Origin: Bacteroidota bacterium
GTDB taxonomy: Bacteria > Bacteroidota > Bacteroidia > NS11-12g > UBA9320
Direction: 5' to 3'
NCBI GenBank assembly: GCA_016124755.1
Contig: WGNA01000015.1
Location: 1 to 64,000, forward strand
DNA length: 64,000 nucleotides
Position numbers and translations under genes: made by a program. Positions 1-10,279 of this stretch are shown here, one piece after another (within the stretch, counting starts at the first letter, position 1; every line of letters starts with the position of its first letter). The notes beneath the pieces are model-generated. The model ran no database searches. It had not been told where the DNA came from and was given only the letters and a program-made list of their open reading frames with translations.

Positions 1-3000
1 CAGAGCAATATTCATCTGATCGGTATTGCCGGAGTTTTTCAGGGTAACGATCACGGGAGCTCCGGCATGAGCAGCCCCGCAGAGGGTATCCGAAGCAACG
101 GAAACCACATTGATATCGGGCAGCAGTTCATTGGCTCCGATTGAAGGTGGGTTAAGACGGGTTTCACCATCGATGTCGTCGGTTAAGCCTAGATTGGTTC
201 CGGCCATATACAAACCGATATTGTTCGCGTGAAGATCTGATGTGGAGGTGTAATACGGATCGAAGTCGTGAGAGTGTCCGCCAAAACCGGTTGAAGATTG
301 ATAGAAACTTAAGTCGGAGAACACACCTGTATTGGATGTTCCGGCTAAATAATCTGCATCGAAGTTATTGTAATCTTCATTTATTCCGGTACTGGAGAAG
401 GATCCGTTGATGTATAAACCAACCGAACCTGAAGGTGACGATCGGAAGATGTTATTCTGGAAATCAACATTTTCATAAATGGTGGAACTGATGTATGTAT
501 AACATGCCATTCCTCCGGTGCTCAATGACGGACCTCCGTCATTATTTAGATTGTTATAGTAAACCCCTGTGTACGGAGAGTTATATAAATACAGCGTATT
601 GCAGGTTGGTGTTGATCTGGATTCTTCCACCGCCAACATGTTGTTGTAAATCAAATTCGGAGAAGAAAGCGACGCACGATCGTACTGCATAATGATGGCG
701 TAATTGGTCGATGAACCACCGCCGACATTAATTCGGTTTGAATGCACAACTACACCAGAATCAGAGTAGTTCATCAATATGCCATAGACAGTGGCAATGC
801 CTGCAGAAGCAGGAGAAATCATGTTTATGGTGTTACCGGTAAAGGATGCATTTTTAGAGTAATAAATATACGAACCATACATGGTCGAATACCCCGAATT
901 GTAACGAATTGTATTATTAGAAATGGAAACAGAATCTCCGTAATAATTGTAAATCCCCATGTAATACATGTCGTTTAATGTGTTGCCGGATATGGCATTT
1001 CCAACGTTTGGCATTGCTGAAGAACCATACAGATAAATTCCATAACCACCATTGAGAAGTGTGTTATTCTTAATGGTTATGTGATTTGAAACCGCATCCG
1101 TATAAAAACGGATCAATGCAGAATAATTGGAAGTAGTGGTGGTAGACAAACCGATTAGTTTGCAACTATCAATTGTGATGTACTCAACAAGGCCTCCACT
1201 ATTAATAAGCAGGCTTGTATACGTTACGTTACTTCCGGTATTCTGAAGGGTTAATCCTTTCAGGGTGATATGGCTTGAACCATTAAATTTAAATACAAAA
1301 TTATCTGCGGTCGAAACATTTGCATGCTGCAGAACAACAGGTGAAGTATTCGAAGGATCCGGCATTATGCTAACCATTGCGGATGGGCCTGTTCCGTTGA
1401 TATTATTTACAACATAATTTCCAATGTAGGTTCCCTGACGTATGTACAGCGCGACATCACCGCAAATACCGATATTTTCTAAATCGCGAAGCGCATCTCC
1501 AAGGGTTGCGTAATCCGGACTTGTTCCTCCAACTGTGAATGTGCCGGCAAGACCCGGACTTATTATTCTTGATGAAGTATCGTTACCGGTTCTCAAATCT
1601 GTAACACTGTTGGGACTGGTGGTCCATACAACAATATTTGCCGATGATGCAGAACTGGTAAAGGTTCCGATAACCACATCTGTACTCGAACCGGAAGCAA
1701 TGTTTCCGGAGAAGTTATATGCCGTTTGGGCTGTTCCGTTTACCGACCAGTTGATTGTAGCCGAATACAGTGTGGCCTCTCCGGTATTTTTAATGGTAAC
1801 TTTTACTTCGTTCGACGAGCACAAAGTAGACGGACTCAGTATCGCTGAAATTCCCGCATCATCATCAATTGCAGTGTATTCATCTGCACCAATTGAAGGA
1901 TAAGGATTTCTGCGTGTTTCGCCATCAATGTCTGTTGTTACTACAGAAACGTATGAACCTGCAGAATCCAAAGTGCTGGTAATACAATGCAGATCATTGT
2001 ATGCATAAAATTTCGGGTCGAAGTTTACAGAGTTAGATTCGAGTCCGGTTGCAGATGTAAAACCTGCAATGTTGTTATAAGTGTTTCCATTGTACGAGTC
2101 GTACAAATAATAAGTTCCGGAAACACTTGCATAAAGATCATTATAATCGGAAGTGATGTAATTGGAAGGATTGTAAACATAAAGCGCATATCCCTGCTTG
2201 GTTACGAAAATGTTGTTCTTCACATCATTGTTAGAATAACTGGAGGAAGAATAATAGAAATAACCTGCGTAACCGGAAGTGCTGGTGATGTTCACCGAAT
2301 TGTGGTAGAATCGCTGATAAGACGAGTAATTAGAATATATACCGTAACCGGTTGATGTATTTCCGATTTGAATAAAGTTGTTGGCTATGAGTGAAGGAGC
2401 GGAAGAGCTTCCGTAATTATAATATTGATAGATTCCATATCCGCCGTTGATATCGTGAATGCGATTGGAAGTAATAGTCAAACCATTATAGCCATAGTAA
2501 GTGTAAATATTATATGGTGAAGAGGTGTAACTGTTAGAAGTCGTGAGATCGTTGCCACTTACAATTGCACCGTCGGTATAATACAGGTACATGCCATAAT
2601 AGGCATAATCCTTAATTCGATTGTTCTTTATTACCCAACCCGATTGCAACGCGGAAGAGCTGTATCCGTAACAGTAAATTGCCATACTTCCATTGATCAG
2701 ATCGTTGTTGTCGATGGTGATGTTGTTACTGATATTCGTGTTACCGGTGTTGTCAAAAATCAAAGCCATCAGGTTTGATGAGGTTGAAGCAAGTGCCGAT
2801 TCAATCCGGTTATTTTTAATTGTTATTGCACTGTTCGAATTGATGAATTCAATTACCCGTCCGTTGGTGGCATCTTTCGATATCAGATTTAAACCATCCA
2901 GAATGTAATTCGAGGCATTGTCGAAACGAATAACATAATTGTCGATACTTCCGGTTGCAGAATATTGAATTACCGGTTTTGCAGATGAACCGGAGTTGGC

Positions 3001-6000
3001 TTTAAACGTAACGGTGTTGGTTGAGGACATTCCGGATACGTTGTTCAGAACTACGTTGCCATCGTAGGTGCCGGGATTGATATTAATAACCACCGGACCG
3101 GAAACACCGGCACAATTGAGCCCATCAACTGCAGACTTGAAATCTGGGAAGTTAGCACCCGATCCTCCAACCGTATATGATCCGCTCATTGGTAAACCGA
3201 AACTGGCAGATGCTGTGTCGTTCTGAATTATATCGTCTGAAGAAGTGTTTGGAGCGGATGTCCAGACCCGGATCTGATTGCAACCTTGAGTGTGATTAAA
3301 AGTCGTGCTAAAGGAATAAGTTCCTTCGGAGCAGGTACTGAGTGAAGAGGAAGGTGTGTACGTTTCGGTAACTACAGATGAACTACCCACCTGATAATGT
3401 ACCTTAACCGTGCTCAGAGAAGCACTTCCGAAATTTTTAACTTTTACCTGAACAGTCTGGGTTCCGGTTGAAACCACTCCGTTCGGTGAGGTAACCTCAG
3501 AAATACCTGCATCGTTGGTCCCGGTTGGAACTTCATCGGCACCAATTTGTGGAGATGAAGAATTTCTCGTATCGCCATCGATATCTGTTGTTACGCCTAC
3601 CGAGGCACCTTTGGGAGCACACGCGTCGCTGAGGTGGAAATCGGTACTGCTTTTAAAACCTGAAGCCTGATTATATGAATGTGTGTCAAATGAACTCAGT
3701 GAATTAAGATTCGATGATGTCACGGTTGTTCCACCCTGATAAACCAGTGAACTGCTGGAGGCATTGTAATAAATATTGTAGTCCGAAATATTATTAGATC
3801 CGTTTGCGCCGTATGTTGGGTTATACCAGCAATAACTTGCTCCTCCATTCATGTGGAAGATGTTGTTGCGCATATCAAAATTGTTGAAGTAATACGAGTA
3901 GATACCGTACGACACAGAATTCTCAGTATAGATGGTATTGTGGTAAACCTTCCAGTTCGTATTTGGATAAGAAGAGCTACCGTACCAGTAAATTCCATAG
4001 GTGGAGTTACGTGAATAAATTATGTTATTAATGAATTTACCCGGGTCGGATGATGGGTTTTCGGCATAATACAAATACACATAACCAATAGAGTTTAATG
4101 TGTTATTCATAATGGTGTGAGGGCCGTCTACAAAACCACTTATCGGGCATGACTGGTAGTATGCAATAGCACTTGAAGTATTGCGACCGAAGTTTACCGT
4201 GTTGTTTACGAAATAATTTCTGGCCGCGTAATACTGGTAGATCCCATAATAATAGTAATCCGAAATCGTAGAATTTTTAACTGTAATTTCTTCCTGTATA
4301 TACGAGGAGCTTCCGTAACCTACTATCCCGAAATAACCTCCTGAAACCAGACAACTATCAACTGTAGCCCCTTTTACTGTTGTGGTAGGTGTAGAATAAC
4401 TGGTTCCGTTTCCTCCAACAACCACAGAATTAATACTGGAAGAAGTGGTTGTTGTACTCGATTGAATTCTGCAATTACTTATACTGTTGTAGTCGCCCGA
4501 CAGGAAGTTAACTGCCCATCCGTAACTGGTTCCTTTCGCTTCAATGGTCATGTCCCGGAATTCTACATACGAACAACCATTGAAAGTGAGAGTGGCGTAT
4601 GAAGATGAAGATGATGTCTGGTTGTAGGTGAGCAAAGTCTTGTCTTTACCCATCCCTTTTATCACCAAACGATTTGAGGAACTGGTTCCGCTAAAGGAAT
4701 TTATTACCCATTGGGCATTGAATGTATCAGCCGGTAACTGGAGGATAGTTGTTCCGCCAAGTCCTGAGCAGTTAATTACATCAATCGCATCCTGAATGGT
4801 GTTGAAATCAGCACCGGAACCTCCTACTGTGTATGTTCCACTTAACCCGATTCCGAATGAGGAACTCATCGTATCGTTTTGTGTATTCCCGTCTGCGGAA
4901 GAATTTGGTTCACTGGTCCACACCCGAATGGATTTACATCCGGAGGTAAAGTTGAATGTGGTGGTGAACGTAATCGTATCGGTTGTACAAGTTGCGACAG
5001 AAGACGATGGAGTGTAACTTTCCGTAACAACAGATGAACCGGCTACCTGATAGTTAATCTTCACACTTCCCAGGCTGTTACTTCCCAGATTTTTAATTAC
5101 CGCTTTTACTGTTTGTGCTCCTGAAGTTGTGGCACCGTTCGGTGAAAGAATTTCTACAAGTCCGACATCATTAGCACCGGATGGAACTTCATCGGCACCC
5201 AGCAACGGTGGATTATTACGCGAATCTCCGTCAACATCCGTGGTTACGCCGACATTGGTGCCGCGGTTTGAGCAGGCGTCTGATAAATGGTAATCGCCTG
5301 AGCCAATAAAGGGTGATGTTGCAGAAATAGAATGCGTGTCATAACCCGACATTGAAGTCAGGTTTGATGTAGTTACCGTCGTACCAGCCTGATAACAGAG
5401 ATTCGATCCTCCGTTGTTGTAGAAATTATTGTAGTCGCTAAGGTTGTTGGAACCGTTTGCGGCATAGGTTGAATTGTACCAGCAATACGATCCGCCACTG
5501 TTCAGATTAATGATGTTATTTCTAAAATCGAAATTGTTGGTATAGTACATATACAAGCCATAGGAAACACTGTTCTCACAAACTATGGTGTTGTTGTAAA
5601 TATCCCAATTCTGATTCGGGTAGGATGAACTTCCATACCAGTAAATGGCATACGAACTACTCTTGGATGTAACGATATTATTGATGAATTGCCCGTGATT
5701 CGTCGATGGGTTGTCGGCATAATACAGATACATATACCCATTGTTTCTCAGAATATTTCCTGTGATATAATGCGGCCCGTCGGTTAATCCGGATACCGGA
5801 CATGATTGATAATAGGCGATTCCTGAGGAAGTGTTTCGTCCGTATTCTGTCCGGTTATTCGTATAAGAAATATGCTGACAGTAATAGTGATAAATGCCGT
5901 AATAGTAATAATCGGAGAACGAGCAACTATTTGTGAAAACAGAATCGTGTGGAGCGGTGCTGCTTCCATAGGCAACAATCCCAAAATATCCTCCAATGAT

Positions 6001-8169
6001 TTCGCAACTGTCAATAAAGGTTGCCGTTACTTGTCCGCCGGCGGAATATGATGTGCCACCAACTCCTCCAATCACTACCGGATTGTTTACCGATGAAGTA
6101 GTGGAAGAGCTTGACATCACTTTGCAATTGCTTATGGTGTTGTGATGACCCGAACGGAAGTTGACCGACCATCCGTAAGTTGATCCCGCAGCTTCAATCG
6201 TCATTTCCCGGAATTCTACATACGAGCAGCCATCGAAAGCCAGTGTTGCATAGTCTGCCGTGGAAGAAGATTGGCTGAAGGTCAGTTTTGTTGAACTAAT
6301 ACCCGCACCTTTAAAGATGATTGTATTGGAAGGTGATGTGCCAAGAATGTTCGGTATGTTAACCTGTCCGGAGTAGGTTCCTGAAGCAATTTTGAAAATC
6401 ACAGGTCCGGAAACTCCTCCGCATGACAAATCGGATAATGCTGCATCAATTGAAGCATAATCGGCACCGCTTCCGCCGATGGTGAACGTACCGGATTTGC
6501 CGAGTCCGATCTGCGTACTCAACGTGTCGTTTGAGCTGATCGGATCTGATGAGCTGTTGGGAGAACTGGTCCATGTTTTAACATTAACACAACCGGAGGT
6601 AAGGGTAAATCCTGTTGTTAAAGTGAAAGTGTCAACATCGCAGGGAGAGATCGGATTGGTTAAAGTAAGGTTTTCATTAACCGGTGTGGCTGAAGCAACC
6701 TGATAATTGGCTTCAAGAGACGAAATGTTGTTGCCACCGTAATTCTTTATAGCTAAGGTGACAGTTTGAGTACCTGCCGTAATCGGTGCAACTGGAGACA
6801 GTATTTCAAATACCCCGGCATCATTGTTTCCGGAGGCCGCTTCGTACGCACCCATGTCTGGCGGAGAATTTCTGGTATTTCCTTCAATGTCTGTTGAAAC
6901 TCCGACTGAGGTTCCGTTTACGCAACCATCGGTGATAGACAAATCTTTTAGTGTAGTCCAACCTTGTGATGCACTCACAGAATTGGAACCGGCTCCGGAG
7001 GCAGCATACGGTGCGGTACTTCCGCTCCAGTTGTAATAATTGTTGTAATCAATTGTATTTCCTGTTGAGCTGGAAAAGTATATCGGGTAGTTTCCGCTTG
7101 AAATGAAGACATTATTTTTTACGTCGTTGTATGATCCTGAATTATACAAACTCGCATAGGTAGATGATGCAGATGTGTATGTTGAAGCAAATGAATTGTG
7201 ATAAATATTCCAGTTACTGCAACTCGACATGTAACACACATAAGGTGTGCTGTAGGTCTGATCACCCAGAATCACATTGTTATACATTTCATTCCGTCCC
7301 AAGGTTGAACTATAGCCGTTACTTGAAACGACATACAGCGCCCTCGATCCATTTTTGGCGAACATGTTTCCGCTAATCCTTGCCTTAGTTGTTGAGGATG
7401 AAGCGTCCATGTAATATATATAGCATGAATAGACGGTTCCGGTGGATGTTCCGCCTTCGAAATAGTTGTTCAGGATGCTTCCATTGTGGGAATAATAGAA
7501 GTACAATCCCATGTAATAATAGTTGGTAATTGAACTATTCGATAAAGTAAAGTTTACGCTTCTCGTTGAACTTCCTCCATAAACCTCAACACAATAATAT
7601 CCGCCCTGAATATCACAACTGTCGATGGTAAGGTTGGTTGGTTTGTTATTGTAAGAGTACATCGCACTGTAAGCTGAAGAAGTTGACGAGCTGGTTGTGA
7701 TCTTACAATTTCTGAAGGAACAATTATCTGAAGGGTCAGAAGTATTCACCATCTGAACGGTTCTGCCTCCTGTTCCGGCAATCGTCATATCGCGAAACGT
7801 AACCCTGTCGCAACCATCCAGAATAATAGTTCCGGAACCCGAATACGTAATGGTGGTGCTGGAGATGCCGGCACCTTTAAAAACTACATCATACGTTGAA
7901 CCTCCCGTGTACGAAGAAATCGTGATGTTGTTGCTAAAGGACGTGGCGGCAACGTTGAAAATTACATTGCCATTTACTCCATTTGAGTTCAGTGAGGATA
8001 CCGCTGCTGTGAACGATGTGAAGTTTGTTCCGCCTGATCCGGATGGATCGATGGTGTACGTTCCACTGAGCTGAGCATAGATTTTCGCCGGATTGAAGAA
8101 CAAGCCAAGGGCAAAAAAAAGGCACCAAAATACCCGTGCCTTACATTGGGTAATGAAGGATAGTTTCAT
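1..8169 (-). CDS. Giant secreted modular beta-helix protein (C-terminus outside window)
   Basis: An open frame of 2,723 codons runs off the window edge, so the stop and any T9SS sorting domain are not seen. I checked the frame at many points along its length. It begins with a signal peptide (basic start, hydrophobic core, YA|Q cut near residue 32). After this come repeating modules of about 550 residues. Each has a head like GTYTIGGSGADY, a Tyr/Ser/Asn-rich region typical of right-handed parallel beta-helices, a junction like GTNVGVTTDIDGDTR, and a CARDB-like Ig domain ending near WTSxPNS. Junctions lie near residues 426, 978, 1528, 2080 and 2663. By family it is a cell-surface adhesin or surface-layer protein of Bacteroidota; adhesion is inferred. 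ATG 8169 is the only start that gives a proper signal peptide. The long ORFs on the other strand here are shadows. Confidence 0.93.
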   Translation of the reverse strand, partial: MKLSFITQCKARVFWCLFFALGLFFNPAKIYAQLSGTYTIDPSGSGGTNFTSFTAAVSSLNSNGVNGNVIFNVAATSFSNNITISSYTGGSTYDVVFKGAGISSTTITYSGSGTIILDGCDRVTFRDMTIAGTGGRTVQMVNTSDPSDNCSFRNCKITTSSSTSSAYSAMYSYNNKPTNLTIDSCDIQGGYYCVEVYGGSSTRSVNFTLSNSSITNYYYMGLYFYYSHNGSILNNYFEGGTSTGTVYSCYIYYMDASSSTTKARISGNMFAKNGSRALYVVSSNGYSSTLGRNEMYNNVILGDQTYSTPYVCYMSSCSNWNIYHNSFASTYTSASSTYASLYNSGSYNDVKNNVFISSGNYPIYFSSSTGNTIDYNNYYNWSGSTAPYAASGAGSNSVSASQGWTTLKDLSITDGCVNGTSVGVSTDIEGNTRNSPPDMGAYEAASGNNDAGVFEILSPVAPITAGTQTVTLAIKNYGGNNISSLEANYQVASATPVNENLTLTNPISPCDVDTFTLTTGFTLTSGCVNVKTWTSSPNSSSDPISSNDTLSTQIGLGKSGTFTIGGSGADYASIDAALSDLSCGGVSGPVIFKIASGTYSGQVNIPNILGTSPSNTIIFKGAGISSTKLTFSQSSSTADYATLAFDGCSYVEFREMTIEAAGSTYGWSVNFRSGHHNTISNCKVMSSSSTTSSVNNPVVIGGVGGTSYSAGGQVTATFIDSCEIIGGYFGIVAYGSSTAPHDSVFTNSCSFSDYYYYGIYHYYCQHISYTNNRTEYGRNTSSGIAYYQSCPVSGLTDGPHYITGNILRNNGYMYLYYADNPSTNHGQFINNIVTSKSSSYAIYWYGSSSYPNQNWDIYNNTIVCENSVSYGLYMYYTNNFDFRNNIINLNSGGSYCWYNSTYAANGSNNLSDYNNFYNNGGSNLCYQAGTTVTTSNLTSMSGYDTHSISATSPFIGSGDYHLSDACSNRGTNVGVTTDVDGDSRNNPPLLGADEVPSGANDVGLVEILSPNGATTSGAQTVKAVIKNLGSNSLGSVKINYQVAGSSVVTESYTPSSSVATCTTDTITFTTTFNFTSGCKSIRVWTSEPNSSADGNTQNDTMSSSFGIGLSGTYTVGGSGADFNTIQDAIDVINCSGLGGTTILQLPADTFNAQWVINSFSGTSSSNRLVIKGMGKDKTLLTYNQTSSSSSYATLTFNGCSYVEFRDMTIEAKGTSYGWAVNFLSGDYNSISNCRIQSSTTTTSSSINSVVVGGNGTSYSTPTTTVKGATVDSCLVSGGYFGIVGYGSSSYIQEEITVKNSTISDYYYYGIYQYYAARNYFVNNTVNFGRNTSSAIAYYQSCPISGFVDGPHTIMNNTLNSIGYVYLYYAENPSSDPGKFINNIIYSRNSTYGIYWYGSSSYPNTNWKVYHNTIYTENSVSYGIYSYYFNNFDMRNNIFHMNGGASYCWYNPTYGANGSNNISDYNIYYNASSSSLVYQGGTTVTSSNLNSLSSFDTHSYNQASGFKSSTDFHLSDACAPKGASVGVTTDIDGDTRNSSSPQIGADEVPTGTNDAGISEVTSPNGVVSTGTQTVQVKVKNFGSASLSTVKVHYQVGSSSVVTETYTPSSSLSTCSEGTYSFSTTFNHTQGCNQIRVWTSAPNTSSDDIIQNDTASASFGLPMSGSYTVGGSGANFPDFKSAVDGLNCAGVSGPVVININPGTYDGNVVLNNVSGMSSTNTVTFKANSGSSAKPVIQYSATGSIDNYVIRFDNASNYILDGLNLISKDATNGRVIEFINSNSAITIKNNRIESALASTSSNLMALIFDNTGNTNISNNITIDNNDLINGSMAIYCYGYSSSALQSGWVIKNNRIKDYAYYGMYLYYTDGAIVSGNDLTTSNSYTSSPYNIYTYYGYNGLTITSNRIHDINGGYGIYQYYNYGSSSAPSLIANNFIQIGNTSTGYGIYSNYSSYQRFYHNSVNITSTSGYAGYFYYSSSSYSNNDVKNNIFVTKQGYALYVYNPSNYITSDYNDLYASVSGTYYLYDSYNGNTYNNIAGFTSATGLESNSVNFDPKFYAYNDLHCITSTLDSAGSYVSVVTTDIDGETRRNPYPSIGADEYTAIDDDAGISAILSPSTLCSSNEVKVTIKNTGEATLYSATINWSVNGTAQTAYNFSGNIASGSSTDVVIGTFTSSASSANIVVWTTSPNSVTDLRTGNDTSSRIISPGLAGTFTVGGTSPDYATLGDALRDLENIGICGDVALYIRQGTYIGNYVVNNINGTGPSAMVSIMPDPSNTSPVVLQHANVSTADNFVFKFNGSSHITLKGLTLQNTGSNVTYTSLLINSGGLVEYITIDSCKLIGLSTTTTSNYSALIRFYTDAVSNHITIKNNTLLNGGYGIYLYGSSAMPNVGNAISGNTLNDMYYMGIYNYYGDSVSISNNTIRYNSGYSTMYGSYIYYSKNASFTGNTINMISPASAGIATVYGILMNYSDSGVVVHSNRINVGGGSSTNYAIIMQYDRASLSSPNLIYNNMLAVEESRSTPTCNTLYLYNSPYTGVYYNNLNNDGGPSLSTGGMACYTYISSTIYENVDFQNNIFRSSPSGSVGLYINGSFSSTGINEDYNNFDADYLAGTSNTGVFSDLSFYQSSTGFGGHSHDFDPYYTSTSDLHANNIGLYMAGTNLGLTDDIDGETRLNPPSIGANELLPDINVVSVASDTLCGAAHAGAPVIVTLKNSGNTDQMNIAL
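3180..6490 (-). repeat. Two highly similar adjacent 1653-bp modules inside the giant gene
   Basis: Modules 2 and 3 of the giant protein are clearly more alike than the rest. The same landmark (cccggaattctacatacga) occurs at 4554 and again at 6207, an offset of 1653 bp or exactly 551 codons, and the order of beta-helix rungs and the Ig domain is conserved around it. The other modules keep only the head, the DIDG junction and the Ig domain. The spacing suggests in-frame tandem duplication. Boundaries are approximate. Confidence 0.75.
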
Positions 8170-8228
8170 ACAAGAAGATTTCGAATTGTGCTGCTTAAAA
8201 AAACGCTACCTATTTTCTCGCGTTTACC

Positions 8229-8260
8229 CAAAGTTAAATGCTAAGTTTTGAGATATGCAA
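8229..8260 (-). promoter_or_regulatory. Putative promoter of the giant gene
   Basis: On the minus strand there is TTG (8258-8260), a 21-bp spacer and TAACTTTG (8229-8236), matching the Bacteroidota -33/-7 consensus (TTG, 19-21 bp, TAnnTTTG). Transcription would start near 8224 and give a leader of about 55 nt before ATG 8169. Rest of 8170-8599: I see no gene in it; it is AT-rich and holds this promoter and the -7 box of the next gene. Confidence 0.55.
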
Positions 8261-8588
8261 GAATTTGATGACGCAATCTTGAATCTTAAGTGACTGATGT
8301 TTAGAGGGGTGTGAAGGGAGTGGGAATACTTTTAAGTCCTTTTGTTACAATTAAAAATTATTTGGTTTGATAGAAATGCCACAGAAAATCTCCAATATGA
8401 TTTCAAAATCCAATTAATATTTTAAAAATGGGAAATGAAAAAATTTTGCAAAAACTTTTAATAATGACAGGATTTATTTGAGAAATGCGATGCAGTTCAT
8501 GTTTAATGATGTTTAACCGGATGCATGAAAAAGGATAAATTGATCATAGAAGCATTTGAATTTCCATGAGACCTCTTTCAAATTATTA

Positions 8589-8596
8589 TACTTTTG
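8589..8596 (+). promoter_or_regulatory. -7 box (TACTTTTG) abutting the symporter start codon
   Basis: TACTTTTG fits TAnnTTTG exactly and ends 3 bp before ATG 8600, so the mRNA would be leaderless. No TTG at the usual -33 distance is visible. The in-frame TTG at 8594 lies inside this box, which argues against it as the start. Confidence 0.5.
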
Positions 8597-8599
8597 GCC

Positions 8600-10279
8600 A
8601 TGCATTGGATCGACTGGCTCGTCCTGATTTTAACATTAGCCGGAATCACGCTTTATGGTATCTGGAAGACAAAAGGATCCAACAGTGCGGATGATTATTT
8701 ACGAGGAAATCAACAAACTCCCTGGTGGGTAATCGGTCTGTCTATAATGGCAACGCAGGCAAGTGCCATTACATTTATTTCAACCCCCGGAATGGGTTAC
8801 GAGTCGGGGTTGGGTTTCGTTCAGTTTTACTTTGGCTTGCCGATCGCAATGGTAATAATTGCCGTCGCGTTTGTGCCGGTTTATCACAGGTTAAAGGTCG
8901 TTACTGCTTTTGAATTTCTGGAAAACCGTTTCGATCTGAAAACACGCTTACTCACTGCGTTTTTGTTCCTGCTTCAACGAGGCCTTGCCGCCGGTATCAC
9001 CATTTATGCCCCGTCCATCATCCTGTCTAAAATTCTGGGAATCCCGCTTTACGTCAACATACTGATTATCGGAATTCTTGTGATTTTATATACTGTATCA
9101 GGAGGTACGGAGGCGGTGACTCAAACCCATAAACAGCAGATGGCCGTGATCTTTATCGGACTCTTTGTTGCGATGATCTGGATTTTAAAGCTGCTGTTAG
9201 AAGATACCAGTGTGCATCAAATATTTCAATTGGCCCGCTGGCAAAATAAGTTGAATGTAGTTGATACACGATTCAGACTCGATACGAAATACAACCTTTG
9301 GTCGGGACTAATTGCCGGAACATTTTTGATGCTTTCGTATTTCGGAACAGATCAGAGTCAGGTGCAGCGATATCTTTCCGGTAAATCATTAAAAGAAATA
9401 CGCACCGGTCTTTATTTTAATGCTGTTCTAAAAATACCCATGCAGCTATTTATATTATTTCTTGGTGTATTGGTTTTTATCTTTTATCAGTTCAACCAAC
9501 CACCGGTTCACTTCGATCAGTTGGCGATTCAACATTTGGAAAAAAGTGAATTTAACGATCAATTTCAAAAATTAAAACAATCGAAAACGGAAGTTTTTAA
9601 CGCAAGAAAAGAGATACTTAATTCGTCAGATGAGTCCTCTGAATCGGAATTAAACCAATTAAATAAAAAGGAGCTTGAACTCAACAGGGAAATTGAAGAT
9701 CTGTTGGAGAAAAGCAAATATCAATCACCAGTTAAAAAACAATCGGATTATGTTTTTATCACATTTGTTTTGAATTATTGGCCCGTTGGTTTAATCGGGT
9801 TATTAATGGCTGTAATTTTTTCTGCAGCCATGTCTTCCACCGCCGCAGAACTAAATGCTTTAGGCACCACTTCATTAGTTGATTTTCATCAAAGGCTCGG
9901 AGGTAAGAGTAGCATTTCCGCCGGTAGGTGGTACACAGCAATCTGGGGAATTATTGCTATTGTATTTGCCTTAATTGCTCAATTCATGAACAATCTTGTC
10001 GAGGCCGTAAATGTTCTCGGATCCCTTTTTTACGGAACCGTTCTCGGTATATTTCTCGTCGCCCTTTATTTCAAAAACATTAAAGGAACTCCGGTTGTTT
10101 GGGGTGCTTTTGTGGGAGAATTAACGGTTTTAATTTTATTCTTTTTTGATAAGCAAATTGTGGAATTAACCGGAATACGAATTGAGTTTTTATGGTATAA
10201 TCTTATTGGTTGCCTTCTGGTAATCGGGGTGTCTCTTCTGATTCAGAAGCTGTTTTATTCCAGGGTACAATTGCGTTAA
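8600..10279 (+). CDS. Sodium:solute symporter (SSS family)
   Basis: Integral membrane protein of 559 residues, probably Na+-coupled uptake of an organic solute; the substrate cannot be read from sequence. The start MHWIDWLVL, the early SADDYLRGN and PWWVIGLSIMATQ segments and the many hydrophobic helices are characteristic of bacterial SSS transporters. Residues about 306-382 form an unusual charged, Lys/Glu-rich insert with heptad character between two helices, probably a cytoplasmic coiled coil. ATG 8600 is chosen because the alternative TTG 8594 sits in the -7 box. The 3' end overlaps the convergent trmB by 77 bp. Confidence 0.92.
   Translation: MHWIDWLVLILTLAGITLYGIWKTKGSNSADDYLRGNQQTPWWVIGLSIMATQASAITFISTPGMGYESGLGFVQFYFGLPIAMVIIAVAFVPVYHRLKVVTAFEFLENRFDLKTRLLTAFLFLLQRGLAAGITIYAPSIILSKILGIPLYVNILIIGILVILYTVSGGTEAVTQTHKQQMAVIFIGLFVAMIWILKLLLEDTSVHQIFQLARWQNKLNVVDTRFRLDTKYNLWSGLIAGTFLMLSYFGTDQSQVQRYLSGKSLKEIRTGLYFNAVLKIPMQLFILFLGVLVFIFYQFNQPPVHFDQLAIQHLEKSEFNDQFQKLKQSKTEVFNARKEILNSSDESSESELNQLNKKELELNREIEDLLEKSKYQSPVKKQSDYVFITFVLNYWPVGLIGLLMAVIFSAAMSSTAAELNALGTTSLVDFHQRLGGKSSISAGRWYTAIWGIIAIVFALIAQFMNNLVEAVNVLGSLFYGTVLGIFLVALYFKNIKGTPVVWGAFVGELTVLILFFFDKQIVELTGIRIEFLWYNLIGCLLVIGVSLLIQKLFYSRVQLR

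Noticed and set aside
495-8128. Many plus- and some minus-strand ORFs of 60-120 codons across 1-8169
   Set aside because: All overlap the continuous minus-strand frame of the giant gene, have no ribosome or promoter signal of their own, and read as antisense of Tyr/Ser/Asn repeats.
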